DNA from: an uncultured Bacteroidales bacterium
GTDB taxonomy: Bacteria > Bacteroidota > Bacteroidia > Bacteroidales > UBA932
Assembly: GCA_900318015.1 (NCBI GenBank)
Contig: ONJB01000005.1
Location: forward strand, 1 to 64,000
Reading direction: 5' to 3'
DNA length: 64,000 nucleotides
Of the stretch, positions 18,338 through 26,819 are shown piece after piece. Under the pieces are notes generated by a model. It did not search any database. It was not told where the DNA came from and worked only from the letters and a program-made list of their open reading frames with translations. The position numbers and the translations under genes were made by a program. The number at the start of each line of letters is the position of its first letter. Positions within the stretch are counted from its first letter, which is position 1.

Positions 18338-19503
18338 AGCGTGCCCCTCCTCCGGATATGCAGGTCGATGGCGCCTTCCGGGAAGTGTGCCCGATCCGCG
18401 CAGACCAGGGCGAGATATCCTCCGCCGCCGGCCCCCGGCATCTTCCAGGCCAGAACCCCGTCCATGGACCCGTACTGTTCGATGTACTCCGGCACGCCGG
18501 GCTGGATCATGGCCGGGAACATGGCTACCTGCGCCTCGAAGGAGGCCTTATATGCGGCGGCGAAACCTTCGATGTCACGGGCGAGGATGGCGTTCCAACA
18601 ATCATCGGCAGCCTTCGCCAGCGCTTCCACCTTGGGCCGGGTGATGTCTTTTCCCTCTACCACGGAGCAACCCGGGCGGCGCGGGAACATCGGGACCATG
18701 CACAGATGGTCTTCGAGCCAGGAAAGGACTTCCTCGTCATGGCAGGACTCGATCTTGTCCGGCCAGAAACGGTTGTCATACCAGTGCCGCACGAGGCCCG
18801 GCATACAGATGCCGATGGAATCCTGGGCCCCGGACACGATGCCGTCGGAGCGCTCCGGATCGTTCTCGAAGCAGAAAACGAGCTTCGCGAGGGTTTCCGG
18901 ATCCATGTTCGGCAGCTGGAAAGGCCAGATCTTCCGGATCATGTTCCGGGTGGACGTGGACAGGCCGCAGCGCTCCTGGATCTCGAAGGTGGGTTCCAGG
19001 GAGATGGTCAGGGCCCATCCGGGCGCGAAGCAGGACACATACGGCTGGTCGATCCACGTGCCGGCGAGGTCCAGCCGGACGGGAATCTGGCAGGGAGTCC
19101 GTTTCAGCGCCGTGCTGGAGCGGGCCTGCAATCCCTCCTGCGGCGTGCGCTGGAGGACGATATACTCGATGCCGCGTTCCTCGCAAAGCCGGCGCTTTTC
19201 CTCGTTTCCGCCGTCTTCGTTGACCACGAAGACGTCCGGCTTCACGATATCCAGCGTGGGCACGAAATCCATGATTCCGTCGCCGGCGTTGATGTAGGCG
19301 TCCTTCACGTAACGGATCGCCTTCACCATGAACAGCCGCTCGTCCTCGCTGTAGATGGTCTTATGATGCTTATAGTGCAGGATGGTCTCGTCCGAGCCGA
19401 TTCCCACATACAGGTCGCCATACTGCGCCGCCTGCCGGAAAAACTCCACGTGGCCGCTGTGCAGGAGGTCGTAGCACCCCGATACGAATACTTTCTTTGT
19501 CAT
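18334..19503 (-). CDS. Cytidylyltransferase-like domain fused to a GHMP-kinase-like domain
   Basis: The product is 389 residues. Residues 1-135 form a nucleotidyltransferase of the HxGH family ([16 protein letters not shown] and, later, the RSSTALK motif), as in HldE, TagD and PCT enzymes. From about residue 140 a GHMP-kinase-like domain begins with [14 protein letters not shown], continues with [13 protein letters not shown] and ends with [15 protein letters not shown] (motif 3). The usual phosphate-binding GxGLGSSA motif 2 is not recognisable; only a shortened GLSTSTR lies in the gap. Between gmd and fcl it may make an activated sugar from a free or 1-phosphate sugar, an analogue of Fkp fucose salvage or of heptose activation; the substrate is unknown. 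The start codon belongs to a palindromic repeat. Confidence 0.82.
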   Translation of the reverse strand: MTKKVFVSGCYDLLHSGHVEFFRQAAQYGDLYVGIGSDETILHYKHHKTIYSEDERLFMVKAIRYVKDAYINAGDGIMDFVPTLDIVKPDVFVVNEDGGNEEKRRLCEERGIEYIVLQRTPQEGLQARSSTALKRTPCQIPVRLDLAGTWIDQPYVSCFAPGWALTISLEPTFEIQERCGLSTSTRNMIRKIWPFQLPNMDPETLAKLVFCFENDPERSDGIVSGAQDSIGICMPGLVRHWYDNRFWPDKIESCHDEEVLSWLEDHLCMVPMFPRRPGCSVVEGKDITRPKVEALAKAADDCWNAILARDIEGFAAAYKASFEAQVAMFPAMIQPGVPEYIEQYGSMDGVLAWKMPGAGGGGYLALVCADRAHFPEGAIDLHIRRRGTL

Positions 19504-19524
19504 TTCGAGCTTGTCGAGAAATCT
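19499..19524. repeat. REP-like unit bridging two coupled genes
   Basis: A single palindromic unit fills the gap between gmd and the downstream fusion gene. Read on the minus strand, it begins in the gmd stop codon (TAG at 19525-19523), forms a CTCGA/TCGA stem and ends ATGAC, whose ATG (19503-19501) is the start codon of the next gene. It shares ends with the copies at 2638, 26214 and 28687. Confidence 0.85.
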
Positions 19525-20815
19525 ACTTTACGATGCCTTTTTCCAAAAACTCCGCGAGATTCATCCGCACTTTCTCCGCGGCGCCCTCGCCGGCCACCTT
19601 CGCCATGTCATGGTCCACCATCAGCTTCACGAGCTGCTCGAAGGTGGTTTTCTGCGGATTCCAGCCCAGTTTGGCGCGCGCCTTGGTCGGGTCTCCCCAG
19701 AGGTTCACCACGTCCGTGGGCCGGTAGAAATCCGGACTGACTTCCACCAGCACGCGGCCGGTGGCCTTGTCGATGCCTTTTTCATCGGCCCCTTCCCCGA
19801 TGAATTCGAGTTCGATGCCGGCCTCGCGGAAAGCCAGGAGACAGAATTCCCGGACGCTGTGCTGCACGCCGGTGGCGATGACGAAGTCTTCCGCCTTCTT
19901 CTGCTGGAGCATGAGCCACATGCATTCGACATAGTCTTTGGCGTATCCCCAGTCACGGAGGCTGGAGAGATTCCCCAGATACAGCTTGTCCTGCTTGCCC
20001 TGGGCGATACGGGCGGCGGCCAGCGTGATCTTGCGCGTGACGAATGTCTCGCCGCGGCGCTCGGATTCGTGGTTGAAGAGAATGCCCGAGCAGCAGTACA
20101 TGCCATAGGCCTCGCGGTATTCCTTGACGATCCAGTAACCGTACAACTTGGCGACCGCATAGGGGCTGTAGGGATGGAACGGCGTGTTCTCGTTCTGGGG
20201 CACTTCCTCCACCTTGCCGTACAGTTCCGAGGTCGACGCCTGGTAGATCCGGCAGGTCCCTGCGAGCCCGCACTGGCGCACGGCCTCCAGGACGCGCAGG
20301 ACGCCGGTCGCGTCGACATTCGCCGTATATTCCGGCGAGTCGAAGCTCACCTGGACATGGCTCTGCGCCGCCAGGTTGTAGATTTCGTCCGGCCGCACCT
20401 TGCCGATCACCTGGACGAGGCTCATGGAATCGCCCATGTCCGCATAATGCAGGTGGAAATGGGGACGGCCTTCCAGATGCGCGATGCGCTCGCGGAAATC
20501 CACCGAACTGCGCCGGATGACGCCATGGACATCATATCCCTTCTCCAGCAGGAACTCCGACAGATACGAACCGTCCTGGCCTGCCACACCCGTGATGAGC
20601 GCCGTCTTCATCGAATGTTGCCTTTCTTTTGTCAAGTTCACACCGAGCTCGGCCTCGATTCGCTTGATACTTTGTCCGCCGATGCCCACTTTTCCGGCCA
20701 GCCATCGGCTCACGACCGTCTCGTCCTTGCCGATCCGCACGGCCAATTCCCGCTGGGAAATGCCTTTCCGGATGAGTGTAGCCTTGATTCTGTTGATAAT
20801 CTCATAATCTACCAT
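19523..20815 (-). CDS. gmd: GDP-mannose 4,6-dehydratase with an in-frame N-terminal XRE domain
   Basis: The frame encodes 430 residues. Residues 1-68 are a complete XRE helix-turn-helix ([20 protein letters not shown]...). From residue 69 ([19 protein letters not shown]) a full-length Gmd of 362 residues follows, with [16 protein letters not shown] and [10 protein letters not shown] (Tyr-xxx-Lys) active-site motifs. There is no stop codon or frame change between the parts. Gmd makes GDP-4-keto-6-deoxymannose for Fcl. The start at 20815 is chosen because the promoter at 20821-20850 begins transcription essentially at this ATG; an internal start at 20611 with a weak AAAGG site could also yield Gmd alone. 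Either way the transcript contains the DNA-binding domain. Confidence 0.9.
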   Translation of the reverse strand: MVDYEIINRIKATLIRKGISQRELAVRIGKDETVVSRWLAGKVGIGGQSIKRIEAELGVNLTKERQHSMKTALITGVAGQDGSYLSEFLLEKGYDVHGVIRRSSVDFRERIAHLEGRPHFHLHYADMGDSMSLVQVIGKVRPDEIYNLAAQSHVQVSFDSPEYTANVDATGVLRVLEAVRQCGLAGTCRIYQASTSELYGKVEEVPQNENTPFHPYSPYAVAKLYGYWIVKEYREAYGMYCCSGILFNHESERRGETFVTRKITLAAARIAQGKQDKLYLGNLSSLRDWGYAKDYVECMWLMLQQKKAEDFVIATGVQHSVREFCLLAFREAGIELEFIGEGADEKGIDKATGRVLVEVSPDFYRPTDVVNLWGDPTKARAKLGWNPQKTTFEQLVKLMVDHDMAKVAGEGAAEKVRMNLAEFLEKGIVK

Positions 20816-20820
20816 GATTA

Positions 20821-20850
20821 CAAAGTTATCACTTTTATACGACTTGACAA
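20821..20850 (-). promoter_or_regulatory. Promoter of the XRE-gmd operon, near-leaderless
   Basis: The minus strand reads TAACTTTG (20828-20821), with TTG at 20850-20848 and 19-base spacing. The ATG is only 5 bases past the box. Just upstream, the AT-rich segment 20874-20900 contains imperfect TTGA/TCAA inverted repeats that could be operator sites for the fused XRE domain. Confidence 0.72.
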
Positions 20851-20901
20851 AATTTTCAAACAGACATTTCAAACTTGATAATATAATGTCAATATTGTTA
20901 A

Positions 20902-20936
20902 ACAAAAAAAAGGAGGTGCACGGACGGTGCACCTCC
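20902..20936 (-). terminator. Rho-independent terminator of the aspartokinase-like gene
   Basis: A perfect 10-bp stem (GGAGGTGCAC/GTGCACCTCC, 20912-20936) with a 5-base loop is followed, in the minus-strand direction, by a run of T (20911-20902). It lies 23 bases past the stop at 20960 and separates that operon from the gmd promoter. Confidence 0.9.
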
Positions 20937-20959
20937 CGGATATGGGTGTATATACAGGC

Positions 20960-22222
20960 CTACAGGATCGACAGCGCTTCCTCGGCGGCAGCGCGGTCCG
21001 CGGCGCGGATCACGAAGGAAATCGTGAGCTCGTCACCGCCCTGTGCGGCGGAGATAATGTTCACGCCATAGGCGCCGAGAGCCGTATAAATGCGGCCGGA
21101 AGTGCCGGGGACATTCTTCATGCCATTGCCGCAGACGGACAGGAGGCACACGTCCTCTACGAAGTCCACCGCATCGTCCAGGGAGACCTGACCGTCCTTG
21201 TACAGGCCGGCCAGCGCCTCACGGGCGGCGGGAAGGCTCTCGCTGGAGACCGCCACGGTGATGCAGAACTCGGAAGAAGGCTGGGAGATGAAACGGATGT
21301 TCACCCCGCCGCGCGCCAGGGCGCCGAAGATGGACGAGGAAACGCCCACCTTGCCCACCAGGCCGGTACCGCGCACATTGATGAGCGCAAAGCCATCCTC
21401 CACCACGAAGCCCGTGACCACATGCTCGGAGGCCGGCTTGCTGCCGGAGATGACCGTCAGGCAGGACGGGTCGGAGATGTCCTTCACCAGGATGGGCAGG
21501 TTCGCCTTCATCATGGGCAGGAGGGCGGCGGGGGCGAAGGCGCCTTCCGCGCCCGAGCAGAACACCGCCGCTTCCTCGTAGGTCATGGCCGGGATGCTCA
21601 GGATGCGGTCACCGAGGACATAGACCTCGGCAGGCTCGCCGAAATGGGCGGCGATGGTCATCGCCATCAAGTCCTCGCCACGGCGGCCCAGCCGGATGCT
21701 GAAGCCGTAAGGATTGTGGCCGTAGCCGCTGGACATCACGTACAGGCCGGAAGCGGAGGTACGCTCACTCAGGCGGGTCATGGAGGTTTCCCAGTCCACC
21801 CGGAGCGCGCCGTGGTCCTCTTCGCAGACCATGACCTCGGCACCGTCCACGAAGGTGCCGCCGATGACCGCATGGACCGTTTCCGCGCACATGCGGGCGC
21901 ATTTGCCCAACACATAGTCACGGATGGTTTCGAACGCGGGACGGTACACGACGCCCTCGTCGACATAATGGCGGAGCGCCTTGAGTTCCGCATCGATCTT
22001 CTCCCAAAATGCCTGGTCGGAGACCATTCCCTTGAAATAGTCGCCGATGGCCGCGAAAGCGGGTTTCGTGTCCCCGCGCTGATACAGAGCCAGTTCCAGG
22101 GCGTCGATGAACAGTTGACGCACCTTGTGCTCGGATTTCACCACCAGGATGGCATCCTCCTTCGGGAGGTTGCCCATATACTTCGCCGACGCTTCCGTCA
22201 GCCTGAAAACACGGGTTATCAT
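20960..22222 (-). CDS. Aspartokinase-like protein with tandem ACT domains and eroded catalytic motifs
   Basis: The product is 420 residues from MITRVFRLTEAS. The middle and end align with aspartate kinases: SGLYVMSSGYG, IPAMTYEEAAVFCSGAEGAFAP, then two ACT domains (ALINVRGTGLVGKVGVSSS and VCLLSVCGNGMKNVPGTSGR). The hallmark N-terminal KFGGTSV, whose Lys binds ATP and aspartate, is absent; a longer frame upstream only adds unrelated residues. The GRGGSD block reads GRRGED. It may therefore be an inactive, regulatory or re-purposed paralogue rather than the pathway aspartokinase. It is driven by its own -7 box (22246-22253) and ended by the terminator at 20902-20936. Confidence 0.8.
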   Translation of the reverse strand: MITRVFRLTEASAKYMGNLPKEDAILVVKSEHKVRQLFIDALELALYQRGDTKPAFAAIGDYFKGMVSDQAFWEKIDAELKALRHYVDEGVVYRPAFETIRDYVLGKCARMCAETVHAVIGGTFVDGAEVMVCEEDHGALRVDWETSMTRLSERTSASGLYVMSSGYGHNPYGFSIRLGRRGEDLMAMTIAAHFGEPAEVYVLGDRILSIPAMTYEEAAVFCSGAEGAFAPAALLPMMKANLPILVKDISDPSCLTVISGSKPASEHVVTGFVVEDGFALINVRGTGLVGKVGVSSSIFGALARGGVNIRFISQPSSEFCITVAVSSESLPAAREALAGLYKDGQVSLDDAVDFVEDVCLLSVCGNGMKNVPGTSGRIYTALGAYGVNIISAAQGGDELTISFVIRAADRAAAEEALSIL

Positions 22223-22245
22223 AGCTTGCAAGTTCTTTCGGGGTA

Positions 22246-22253
22246 TAAAGATA
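22246..22253 (-). promoter_or_regulatory. Possible -7 box for the aspartokinase-like gene
   Basis: The minus strand reads TATCTTTA, one mismatch from TAnnTTTG, 23 bases before the start codon and just before the end of the upstream gene. No convincing -33 element is seen. Confidence 0.4.
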
Positions 22254-22257
22254 GCAA

Positions 22258-25137
22258 TTATTTCAGACAATCGTGCAAAACCTCGACCGGATGGAGGGCG
22301 TGGATGCCGGTCCCGTCCAGGATCTGCTGGCGGCAGGAGGTGCCCGGCGCGGCGACGATGGCGCCCGGACCCGCCTGGCGGACGGCCGGGAACAAGACCA
22401 TCTCGCCGATGGCCATCGAGGTCGCATAATGCTCCTTCTCATAACCGAAGGATCCCGCCATGCCGCAGCAACCGCTCGGGATCACATGGACGGTCGCCCC
22501 GGGAATCATCCGGAGCATTTCCGCCGATTTTCCAACGCCGATGAGGGATTTCTGGTGGCAGTGTCCATGCAGCCAGATATCGGTCCGGACCTCCCGGAAA
22601 GCGTCCTGCCGGATGCGCCCGGCCTGGAATTCCCGGACCAGGAACTCGTCGAACAAGAGGCTGTTACGGCCGAGAGCCTGCGCTTCGGAGCGCATTTCCG
22701 GCGGGACGAGGTCGGGATACTCGTCCCGGAAAGACAGGATGCAAGACGGTTCGATGCCCACCAGGGGCGTGTCATCCGAAACGGTGTCCTTCAGCAGGGA
22801 CACGTTCTTCACGGCAAACTTCCGCGCGAGCCGCAGGCAGCCCTTGGAAATGGCTGCGCGGCCGCTTTCCACATGTCGGGGGATTTCCACGCGATAACCC
22901 AGCCGGTTCAGGAGACGGACGAACGTCAGGCCCAGCTCGGCTTCCTGATGGTCCGTGAACTCGTCCGCGAAGAGGTAGACTTTGCGGCCATCCCGGGGCT
23001 GCGGCTCCATGGAAACGAGTTTCCGCATGCTGCAGCGGGAGAGCTTGGGGATCTGCCGGTCGGCAGAGAAGCGGACAATCCGCTTGATGAGCGTTGCGGA
23101 GGGTTTCCAGGTCGCAAAGAAATTGTACAGCGGCCGCACAGCGGCGCCCAGCGCCTCCATGGAGGCCATCCGGGCGACCATCCAGGAGCGGAACGGCGTT
23201 CCGTGACGGTCGTATTTCTGTTGCAGGATCTCGCTGCGGAGCCGCGTCATGTCCACATTGGACGGGCATTCGGAAAGACAGCCCTTGCAAGCAAGGCAGG
23301 AGTCCAGGATTTCTGAGACCGCAGGATCGCCAAAGCCGTCGCCGCGCGTCAACGCTTCGCGCAGGATGTTTGCGCGGGCGCGGGTGGAACGCAGTTCATC
23401 GCCGGATTCCTTGTAGGCGGGGCACATCGTCCCGCCAATCCGGTTGGACTTCAGGCAAGCCCCGGCTCCGTTGCACTGCTCGATGGAACACATCAGCGCA
23501 TGGGCCTGCGAACGGACGCCGCTGGCGCCTTCGACCTTGCATTCATCGAAAACCGCCCGCCAGTTATACACGGTTTTCGCGTTCTCCACAACGTAGCGCT
23601 GGTCCGCCTCGAAACGGAGGCCTTCGTCCATCGGCGGCGTGTCCACGATCTTGTTCCGGTTGAACACGCCTTCCGGATCCCAGCAGCGCTTGACTTCCCG
23701 CAGGAGGGCATAGACCTCGGGTCCATACATGACCGGGATGAATTCGCCGCGGAGGCGGCCGTCGCCATGCTCGCCGCTCAGGCTCCCCTTGTGCTTGCGC
23801 ACCAGGGTCGCCGTTTCGCCGGCGATGGCGCGGAACAGCCTCCGCCCTTCCCCTGTCTTGATATTCAGGATCGGACGGAGATGCAGTTCGCCTGTACTGA
23901 TATGGCCGTAGAATACGCAGGAGGTGTGCAAACGCTCCAGCATCGCCCGGAAATCGCGCATATAGGCAGGCAGCCGTTCCGGCGCCACGGCGGTGTCTTC
24001 GACCACGCCGATGGGCTTGGCATCCCCTTTCATGCCGCTGAGCACGCCCAGGCCGGCTTTCCGAAGGTCCCAGACCTTGGTGACCTCGGATCCGTACACA
24101 CGGGTGCAGGCATACACCAGGCCAGAGGCCTTGGCATCCTGCTCGAACGCAGCGGCTTTCGTATCGATTTCTTCCCGGCTCTCCCCCCAGAACTCGACAA
24201 TCAGCAGCGCTGCCGGAAGTCCTTCCACGAACGTGGTGTTCCGTTTCAGTTCGATGTTCTGGAAACTCAGTTCCAGGATCTTGCCGTCCATCAGCTCGAC
24301 GGCGGCGGGCCGGTGGCGAAGGGCGATGAGATTGGCTTCAAAACTCCCCTCCAGCGTGCCACAATGGGCACACACCACCATCTTTTCCTTCGGTGGCAGC
24401 GGGTCCAGGGAGACCGTGATTTCGGTGATGAAAGCCAAGGTTCCCTCGCTCCCCGCGAGGAGTTTGCACAGGTCGGTTTCCGGCAGGGCCTCGTCGATAG
24501 CATAGCCGCAACTTCGGCGCTTGAGGCTCTTGTCGGGGTAATTGTCTTCAATCAGCCGCCGGGTTTGAGGATTGTCCCGCCAGGTTTCCAACTGCGTCAA
24601 GATGGCATCCAGGAGCGGCCGGGCCGACCGGTACCCGGAATCCTTCACACGCGTCGTATCGAATTCGGAGCCATCGGAAAGAACCCCTTTGCAGGCGATG
24701 ACATGGTCCCGCGTTCCGCCGTACACCAACGAATGCGTTCCGCAGGAATTGTTGCCGAACATACCGCCGATGCAGCACCGGTTGCTGGTGGACGTTTCCG
24801 GCGAGAACATCAGGCCGTACGGCTTCAGCGCCAGGTTCAGTTCATCGCGGACGACTCCGGGCTGCACCCGGGCCCATCGCTCTTCGGCATTGATTTCCAG
24901 AATCTTGTTCCAACCCTTGATGTCTACGACTATCCCCTTCCCCACCACCTGGCCGGCGAGTGAAGTACCGGCGGCGCGGGGAATCAGGCAGGTTCCCCGC
25001 CGCCGCGCTTCGGCGACGAGTTCCTGTACCTCCGCCACCGTCCGGGGATACGACACCCCTTCCGGCACCTCACGGTAGGCCGATGCGTCGGTCGCATAGG
25101 CCAGTCGGTGCAGGCGGTCGGTCAGGATGGCAGGCAT
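22258..25137 (-). CDS. FAD-linked oxidase fused to Fe-S oxidoreductase (YdiJ / D-2-hydroxyacid dehydrogenase type)
   Basis: The product is 959 residues. The N-terminal half is a PCMH-type FAD domain (LIPRAAGTSLAGQVVGKG; CCIGGMFGNNSCGTHS) with a C-terminal FAD-oxidase domain (YGHISTGELHLRP; SGEHGDGRLRGEF). From about residue 555, cysteine clusters appear: CNGAGACLKSNRIGGTMCP and CLACKGCLSECPSNVDM. A CCG-type end follows, with HGHCHQKS and SGCCGMAGSFGYEKEH. This is the YdiJ/GlcD-GlcF fused architecture that oxidises D-2-hydroxyacids (for example D-2-hydroxyglutarate or D-lactate) and feeds electrons to the respiratory chain. It directly abuts rhaM, at the end of the uronate operon. Confidence 0.92.
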   Translation of the reverse strand: MPAILTDRLHRLAYATDASAYREVPEGVSYPRTVAEVQELVAEARRRGTCLIPRAAGTSLAGQVVGKGIVVDIKGWNKILEINAEERWARVQPGVVRDELNLALKPYGLMFSPETSTSNRCCIGGMFGNNSCGTHSLVYGGTRDHVIACKGVLSDGSEFDTTRVKDSGYRSARPLLDAILTQLETWRDNPQTRRLIEDNYPDKSLKRRSCGYAIDEALPETDLCKLLAGSEGTLAFITEITVSLDPLPPKEKMVVCAHCGTLEGSFEANLIALRHRPAAVELMDGKILELSFQNIELKRNTTFVEGLPAALLIVEFWGESREEIDTKAAAFEQDAKASGLVYACTRVYGSEVTKVWDLRKAGLGVLSGMKGDAKPIGVVEDTAVAPERLPAYMRDFRAMLERLHTSCVFYGHISTGELHLRPILNIKTGEGRRLFRAIAGETATLVRKHKGSLSGEHGDGRLRGEFIPVMYGPEVYALLREVKRCWDPEGVFNRNKIVDTPPMDEGLRFEADQRYVVENAKTVYNWRAVFDECKVEGASGVRSQAHALMCSIEQCNGAGACLKSNRIGGTMCPAYKESGDELRSTRARANILREALTRGDGFGDPAVSEILDSCLACKGCLSECPSNVDMTRLRSEILQQKYDRHGTPFRSWMVARMASMEALGAAVRPLYNFFATWKPSATLIKRIVRFSADRQIPKLSRCSMRKLVSMEPQPRDGRKVYLFADEFTDHQEAELGLTFVRLLNRLGYRVEIPRHVESGRAAISKGCLRLARKFAVKNVSLLKDTVSDDTPLVGIEPSCILSFRDEYPDLVPPEMRSEAQALGRNSLLFDEFLVREFQAGRIRQDAFREVRTDIWLHGHCHQKSLIGVGKSAEMLRMIPGATVHVIPSGCCGMAGSFGYEKEHYATSMAIGEMVLFPAVRQAGPGAIVAAPGTSCRQQILDGTGIHALHPVEVLHDCLK

Positions 25138-25485
25138 CTACAGGGATTCCGGCTTATCGAGTTCGAAGATCTTCTCCATCAGCCGCCATTTGTCCGTGGA
25201 CGGGGCGGCCGGGTCACAGCCCTGGAATTGAGCCACATAGGCCTCCCATTCGGCTTGGCGCGGGAGGGTGGCGAGGCGGGCGTTGTCGGCGACGAAATCG
25301 AAATCGTCCACCGTGTCCATGATCATGAACAGACGGGTGCCCAGGCGGTAGATCTGCATGTCCAGGATGCCGACTTCGCGGATGCCGGCCTGGATTTCCG
25401 GCCAGACGTGGGCATGGGCCTCGCAGTACTTGTCGATCATCTCCGGATCGTCCCGGAGTTCCAGGGTCTGGCAGTAACGTTTCAT
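25138..25485 (-). CDS. L-rhamnose mutarotase family protein
   Basis: The product is 115 residues and covers the whole RhaM/DUF718 fold: MKRYCQTLELRDDPEMIDKY, an active-site His/Trp region AHAHVWPEIQ, and FMIMDTVDDFDF in the third strand. It interconverts alpha and beta anomers of L-rhamnose; close relatives act on L-fucose. It sits 2 bases after ugd and directly before the FAD/Fe-S oxidoreductase. With rhamnose and fucose pathways both in the window, either sugar is a possible substrate, so no specific symbol is given. Confidence 0.88.
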   Translation of the reverse strand: MKRYCQTLELRDDPEMIDKYCEAHAHVWPEIQAGIREVGILDMQIYRLGTRLFMIMDTVDDFDFVADNARLATLPRQAEWEAYVAQFQGCDPAAPSTDKWRLMEKIFELDKPESL

Positions 25486-25487
25486 GG

Positions 25488-26804
25488 CTAGTCCCGCTTG
25501 AAGATGTCGCGCGTATAGACTTTGTCGGCGACGTCGTCGAGGGCGGCGTCGTAGCGGTTGGCGATGATGGCGTGGGACTGGGCCTTGAAGGCGGCCAGGT
25601 CGTTCACAACCCGGGAGCCGAAGAAGGTGATGCCGTCCTGCAGCGTAGGTTCGTACACGATGACCTTCGCACCCTTCGCCTTGATGCGCTTCATGATGCC
25701 CTGGATGGCGGACTGGCGGAAGTTATCGGAGCCCGTCTTCATCGTGAGGCGGTATACGCCCACGACGACTTCCTTCTCCTTCGCGGAGTCGAAGGCGCTG
25801 GACGCGGTGTAGTAACCGGCCTTTTCCAGCACACGGTCCGCGATGTAGTCCTTGCGGGTGCGGTTGGAGTCCACGATGGCCTTGATGAGGTTCTCCGGCA
25901 CGTCGTTGAAGTTCGCCAGGAGCTGCTTCGTGTCCTTCGGCAGGCAGTAGCCGCCATACCCGAAACTCGGGTTGTTATAGTGCGCGCCGATGCGGGGATC
26001 CAGGCATACGCCGTCGATAATCGCCTGGGTGTCAAGCCCTTTCATTTCCGCATAGGTATCCAGTTCGTTGAAATAGGATACCCGCAGCGCCAGGTATGTG
26101 TTCGCAAACAGCTTCACGGCCTCCGCTTCGGTGGATCCCATGAACAACACCGGGACATCCTCCTTGAGGGCGCCTTCCGCAATGATATGGGCAAAGGTAT
26201 GCGCAGCTTCGGCGAGATTGCCGGTCGCAGCCGGCAATGACGAACGCCCGTCATGCCCGACCTGATCGGGCATCTCATCATACCCGACGATAATCCGGGA
26301 AGGATACAGGTTGTCGTAGAGGGCCTTGGATTCGCGGAGGAACTCCGGCGCGAAGAGGATCTTCGGGACGACGACTTTCATCGTACCGTCCGCCTGGCGC
26401 TCACGGTAGGAGAACTTCTCCCGGACATTCCGGGTATAGCCCACGGGAATCGTGGACTTGATCACCATCACGGCATCCGGATTCACCTCCAGGACCAGGT
26501 CGATGACCTCTTCCACGTGCGAGGTGTCAAAGAAGTTCTTCTTGGGATCGTAGTTCGTAGGGGTGGCGATGACCACATAGTCAGCCCCGCGATAGGCCTC
26601 TCGGCCGTCCAGCGTGGCCCGCAGGTCCAGGGGCTTCTCCGCCAGGTATTTCTCCAGGAACTCGTCCGCGATGGGGCTCTGCTTGGCGTTGATTTTCTCC
26701 ACCTTCTCGGGTATCACGTCCACAGCCACGACCTCGTGCTTCTGCGCGAGCAGCGTGGCAATCGATAGACCCACATAGCCGGTTCCGGCGACTGCGATTT
26801 TCAT
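25488..26804 (-). CDS. ugd: UDP-glucose 6-dehydrogenase carrying an in-frame palindromic-element insertion
   Basis: The 438-residue enzyme oxidises UDP-glucose twice to UDP-glucuronate with NAD+. Motifs: [17 protein letters not shown] (NAD binding), [10 protein letters not shown], the substrate region [20 protein letters not shown] and [15 protein letters not shown] with the catalytic Cys. Residues 177-197 come from a 63-base palindromic repeat (26214-26276) lying between the conserved [10 protein letters not shown] strand and the [13 protein letters not shown] helix. The frame and all catalytic motifs survive, and the element sits where family members normally have a short surface loop. It lies within the operon between a second nucleotide-sugar dehydrogenase and rhaM. 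Confidence 0.93.
   Translation of the reverse strand: MKIAVAGTGYVGLSIATLLAQKHEVVAVDVIPEKVEKINAKQSPIADEFLEKYLAEKPLDLRATLDGREAYRGADYVVIATPTNYDPKKNFFDTSHVEEVIDLVLEVNPDAVMVIKSTIPVGYTRNVREKFSYRERQADGTMKVVVPKILFAPEFLRESKALYDNLYPSRIIVGYDEMPDQVGHDGRSSLPAATGNLAEAAHTFAHIIAEGALKEDVPVLFMGSTEAEAVKLFANTYLALRVSYFNELDTYAEMKGLDTQAIIDGVCLDPRIGAHYNNPSFGYGGYCLPKDTKQLLANFNDVPENLIKAIVDSNRTRKDYIADRVLEKAGYYTASSAFDSAKEKEVVVGVYRLTMKTGSDNFRQSAIQGIMKRIKAKGAKVIVYEPTLQDGITFFGSRVVNDLAAFKAQSHAIIANRYDAALDDVADKVYTRDIFKRD
26214..26276. repeat. REPIN-like double palindrome inside the ugd coding region
   Basis: Two hairpin units face each other. Unit one pairs TGCCGG with CCGGCA; unit two pairs GCCCGA with TCGGGC. Each unit begins GAGAT at the outer edge and ends ATGAC at the inner edge, and the inner edges themselves form ATGACG/CGTCAT. 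The length is exactly 63 bases, adding 21 codons without a stop. Confidence 0.9.
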
Positions 26805-26819
26805 AGCTCGTTTCGGTTG

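Noticed and set aside
13805-19297. A 5.5-kb open frame on the plus strand (1830 codons) crossing several genes
   Set aside because: It is antisense to two ABC transporters, fcl and the fusion gene, which all have full family motifs. The translation is low-complexity and matches no fold; long antisense frames are expected at this GC and codon usage.
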